Source: Pseudomonadota bacterium (GTDB lineage: Bacteria; Pseudomonadota; Alphaproteobacteria; Rhizobiales; Kaistiaceae). From it: DNA of 6,687 bases. Every line of letters starts with the position of its first letter. Within the stretch, counting starts at the first letter, position 1. The notes beneath the pieces were generated by a model. The model was not told where the DNA came from. It searched no databases and worked only from the letters and a program-made list of their open reading frames with translations. Below are positions 5,577 through 6,687 of this stretch, piece after piece. The translations under genes were made by a program, and so were the position numbers. Where the stretch lies: positions 1 through 6,687 of the forward strand of contig JAEWAD010000005.1 of NCBI GenBank assembly GCA_023391905.1, given 5' to 3'.

Positions 5577-5770
5577 ACACCATATGGGTGCCGGTAGCCG
5601 CTCCTTCCACCGCCGCCGCGCGTCGCGTTCGCCGCTTCCGGCGGCCGCCGAAAATCGTGATCGCCTCCCCGTCGTTTCCGCGCTAATCTGTCGCACATCG
5701 GGGACACGGCACGGCCGGCCCATCGGCGCGTCCGGGCCAGACTGAAGTTCGCTCAACTGGGGGGCACATC
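5577..5770. promoter_or_regulatory. Divergent spacer between the NfeD operon and the DUF2189 gene
   Basis: The two ribosome sites bound a 194-bp spacer that should contain both promoters. No convincing -35/-10 pair to consensus was found on either strand, and no long inverted repeat beyond G/C-rich runs near 5620-5655. Nothing else can be supported here. Confidence 0.4.
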
Positions 5771-5784
5771 AGGAGAGCACGCTC

Positions 5785-6150
5785 ATGGCCGCGCAAATGA
5801 GTGAGTATTCCACCCACTCCCACCTGATCACCGGCTCGGTTTCGCCAGACGCCATGCCGGTGGTGCGTAAGATCACAGTTGCCGACATCAAGGACGCGCT
5901 GCGCGAGGGCTGGGACGATTTCTCCGCCTTCCCGACCCACGCGATCTTCCTCGTCGTGATCTATCCCGTCGTCGGCCTGATGATCGGCCGGGCGGTGCTC
6001 GGTTCAGACATCCTGCCGCTGCTCTTCCCGCTGATGGCGGGCTTCGCCCTGCTCGGCCCGTTCGCGGCGCTCGGCCTCTACGAATTGTCGCGCCGGCGCG
6101 AACAGGGGCTCGACGTGTCGCTACCCAAGATCCTCGAGGCGCGGCATTAG
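5785..6150 (+). CDS. DUF2189 N-terminal fragment as translated up to the amber codon
   Basis: If the TAG is honoured, 121 residues are made: a soluble N-terminus of about 50 residues, two membrane segments (about 51-70 and 77-98), and the Glu-Leu-Ser-Arg-Arg-Arg cytoplasmic loop. It would lack the four C-terminal segments and the Ser-Phe-Pro-Leu-Leu-Leu-Asp-Arg motif. AGGAGAG at 5771-5777 supports initiation at 5785 rather than at the Met codon at 5797. Confidence 0.7.
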   Translation: MAAQMSEYSTHSHLITGSVSPDAMPVVRKITVADIKDALREGWDDFSAFPTHAIFLVVIYPVVGLMIGRAVLGSDILPLLFPLMAGFALLGPFAALGLYELSRRREQGLDVSLPKILEARH

Positions 6151-6156
6151 CCGTCG

Positions 6157-6609
6157 ATGGGGGCGATCCAGATGCTCGGCATCGGGCTGATGGTGATCTT
6201 CTTCGTCTGGATCGCCATCGCCCAGGCGATCTATGTCGCCAATTTCGGCTATGCGCCGGCGGCCTCGATCCCCGACTTCCTCGGCAAGGTGCTGACGACG
6301 CCGGCGGGCTGGGCGCTGATCCTCGTCGGCAACGGCGTCGGCTTCCTGTTCGCGCTGATGGTGTTGACGATCAGCGTCGTGTCGTTCCCGCTGCTGCTCG
6401 ACCGCGATGTCGGCCTCGCCCCCGCGATCCTGACCTCGATCCGCGCCGTGCTCGCCAACCCCGGCCCAATGGCGCTCTGGGGCCTGATCGTCGCCGTCTG
6501 CCTGGTGCTCGGCACGATCCCGCTGTTCTTCGGCCTCGCCATCGCGCTGCCGGTGCTCGGCCACGCGACCTGGCATCTCTACCGGCGGATCGTTGCGCCC
6601 GCACCGTGA
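6157..6609 (+). CDS. DUF2189 C-terminal fragment downstream of the amber codon
   Basis: A Met codon at 6157, 6 nt after the TAG and in the same frame, opens 150 codons holding the last four membrane segments of the DUF2189 fold and its C-terminal Ala-Thr-Trp-His-Leu-Tyr-Arg-Arg motif. No Shine-Dalgarno precedes it at usable distance (the nearest GAGG ends 17 nt upstream), so independent translation is unlikely except by reinitiation after the stop. Codon use remains that of a gene under selection, which argues the break is recent or artefactual. Confidence 0.6.
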   Translation: MGAIQMLGIGLMVIFFVWIAIAQAIYVANFGYAPAASIPDFLGKVLTTPAGWALILVGNGVGFLFALMVLTISVVSFPLLLDRDVGLAPAILTSIRAVLANPGPMALWGLIVAVCLVLGTIPLFFGLAIALPVLGHATWHLYRRIVAPAP

Positions 6610-6611
6610 GC

Positions 6612-6687
6612 TTAAGTGAGGCCGGTCTCGATTTTCGCCGCCAGAGCCAGGGCAGGCGGCGCCATCTGCGCGTACATGATGTTGCGG
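6612..6687 (-). CDS. C-terminal end of an unidentified gene (runs off the right edge)
   Basis: The minus strand reads 24 open codons from the right edge to TAA at 6614-6612, ending in Ala-Ala-Lys-Ile-Glu-Thr-Gly-Leu-Thr. Codons are G/C-ending like those of the real genes nearby (GCG, CAG, CTG, ATC, GAG, ACC). It would be convergent with the DUF2189 gene, whose TGA ends 2 bp away. The piece is too short to assign a family, and it could be non-coding. Confidence 0.4.
   Translation of the reverse strand, partial: RNIMYAQMAPPALALAAKIETGLT

Larger units (their letters stand above)
5785..6609 (+). pseudogene. DUF2189 family polytopic membrane protein interrupted by an in-frame amber codon
   Basis: Reading one frame from ATG 5785 to TGA 6607-6609 gives 274 positions, interrupted only by TAG at 6148-6150 (position 122). 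Both halves together make one complete DUF2189 protein with about six membrane segments. The front part has Val-Arg-Lys-Ile-Thr-Val-Ala-Asp-Ile-Lys-Asp-Ala-Leu at 27-39, Leu-Tyr-Glu-Leu-Ser-Arg-Arg-Arg at 98-105. The back part has Thr-Thr-Pro-Ala-Gly-Trp-Ala-Leu, Ser-Phe-Pro-Leu-Leu-Leu-Asp-Arg-Asp-Val-Gly and a Leu-Gly-His-Ala-Thr-Trp-His-Leu-Tyr ending. In remembered homologues this point reads Ser-Pro-Ser then Gly-Ala-Ile; here it is stop-Pro-Ser-Met-Gly-Ala-Ile, so TCG (Ser) to TAG by one base fits with no insertion or deletion. The family has no established function. The start is set by AGGAGAG 7 nt upstream. The gene diverges from the NfeD operon. The loss could be real and recent, a base error, or readthrough. 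Confidence 0.8.

Noticed and set aside
3501..5597. A 698-codon plus-strand open frame antisense to the slipin and NfeD genes
   Set aside because: Its composition is Arg/Asp/His/Gln-rich without motifs, and it mirrors two well-recognised minus-strand genes. Long antisense open frames are expected in high-GC DNA.
6121..6576. A 151-codon minus-strand open frame antisense to the second half of DUF2189
   Set aside because: The product is Asp/Arg/Gln/Glu-rich with no recognisable domain, whereas the plus strand encodes conserved membrane segments.

Overview
The window is high-GC chromosomal DNA with strong G/C bias at third codon positions. The gene set (SulP permease, NfeD protease plus slipin, DUF2189 membrane protein, VOC proteins, small lipoprotein) fits an alphaproteobacterium, most likely of the Hyphomicrobiales. 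This placement rests on remembered family resemblance and base composition, not on a search. I see no rRNA, tRNA, CRISPR array, insertion sequence, integrase or phage gene.

Layout from left to right. (1) The left edge holds the N-terminal 87 codons of a small lipoprotein on the minus strand, running off the window. (2) A 137-bp gap with overlapping inverted repeats separates it from a complete SulP/SLC26-type anion permease with a C-terminal STAS domain, also on the minus strand. (3) A 277-bp divergent intergenic region follows; in the permease leader it carries a strong 6-bp-stem, 7-nt-loop hairpin. (4) A plus-strand two-domain VOC (glyoxalase-fold) protein has a near-perfect Shine-Dalgarno. 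(5) Tail-to-tail with it is a minus-strand cluster transcribed from right to left: NfeD-type membrane serine protease, slipin (stomatin-like SPFH protein), then a single-domain GLOD5-like VOC protein. The 12-bp and 32-bp gaps and the protease stop lying inside the slipin Shine-Dalgarno indicate one operon. (6) After a 223-bp divergent spacer comes a plus-strand DUF2189 polytopic membrane protein whose frame is broken by a single in-frame amber codon at 6148-6150. (7) The right edge holds the probable last 24 codons of an unidentified minus-strand gene.

Functional reading. The protease/slipin pair is a known partnership: the protease has a visible Ser/Lys dyad, and the slipin carries the hydrophobic C-terminal stretch that is the substrate site in the archaeal prototype. 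It is probably a membrane quality-control or membrane-microdomain module. The VOC protein as third gene is the less expected part. The most notable observation is the amber codon in DUF2189: the frame stays coding on both sides with no length change, so it is a recent nonsense mutation, a base error in the sequence, or a readthrough site. I found no convincing undescribed defence, mobile or regulatory RNA system here; most of the window is ordinary housekeeping or accessory membrane genes.
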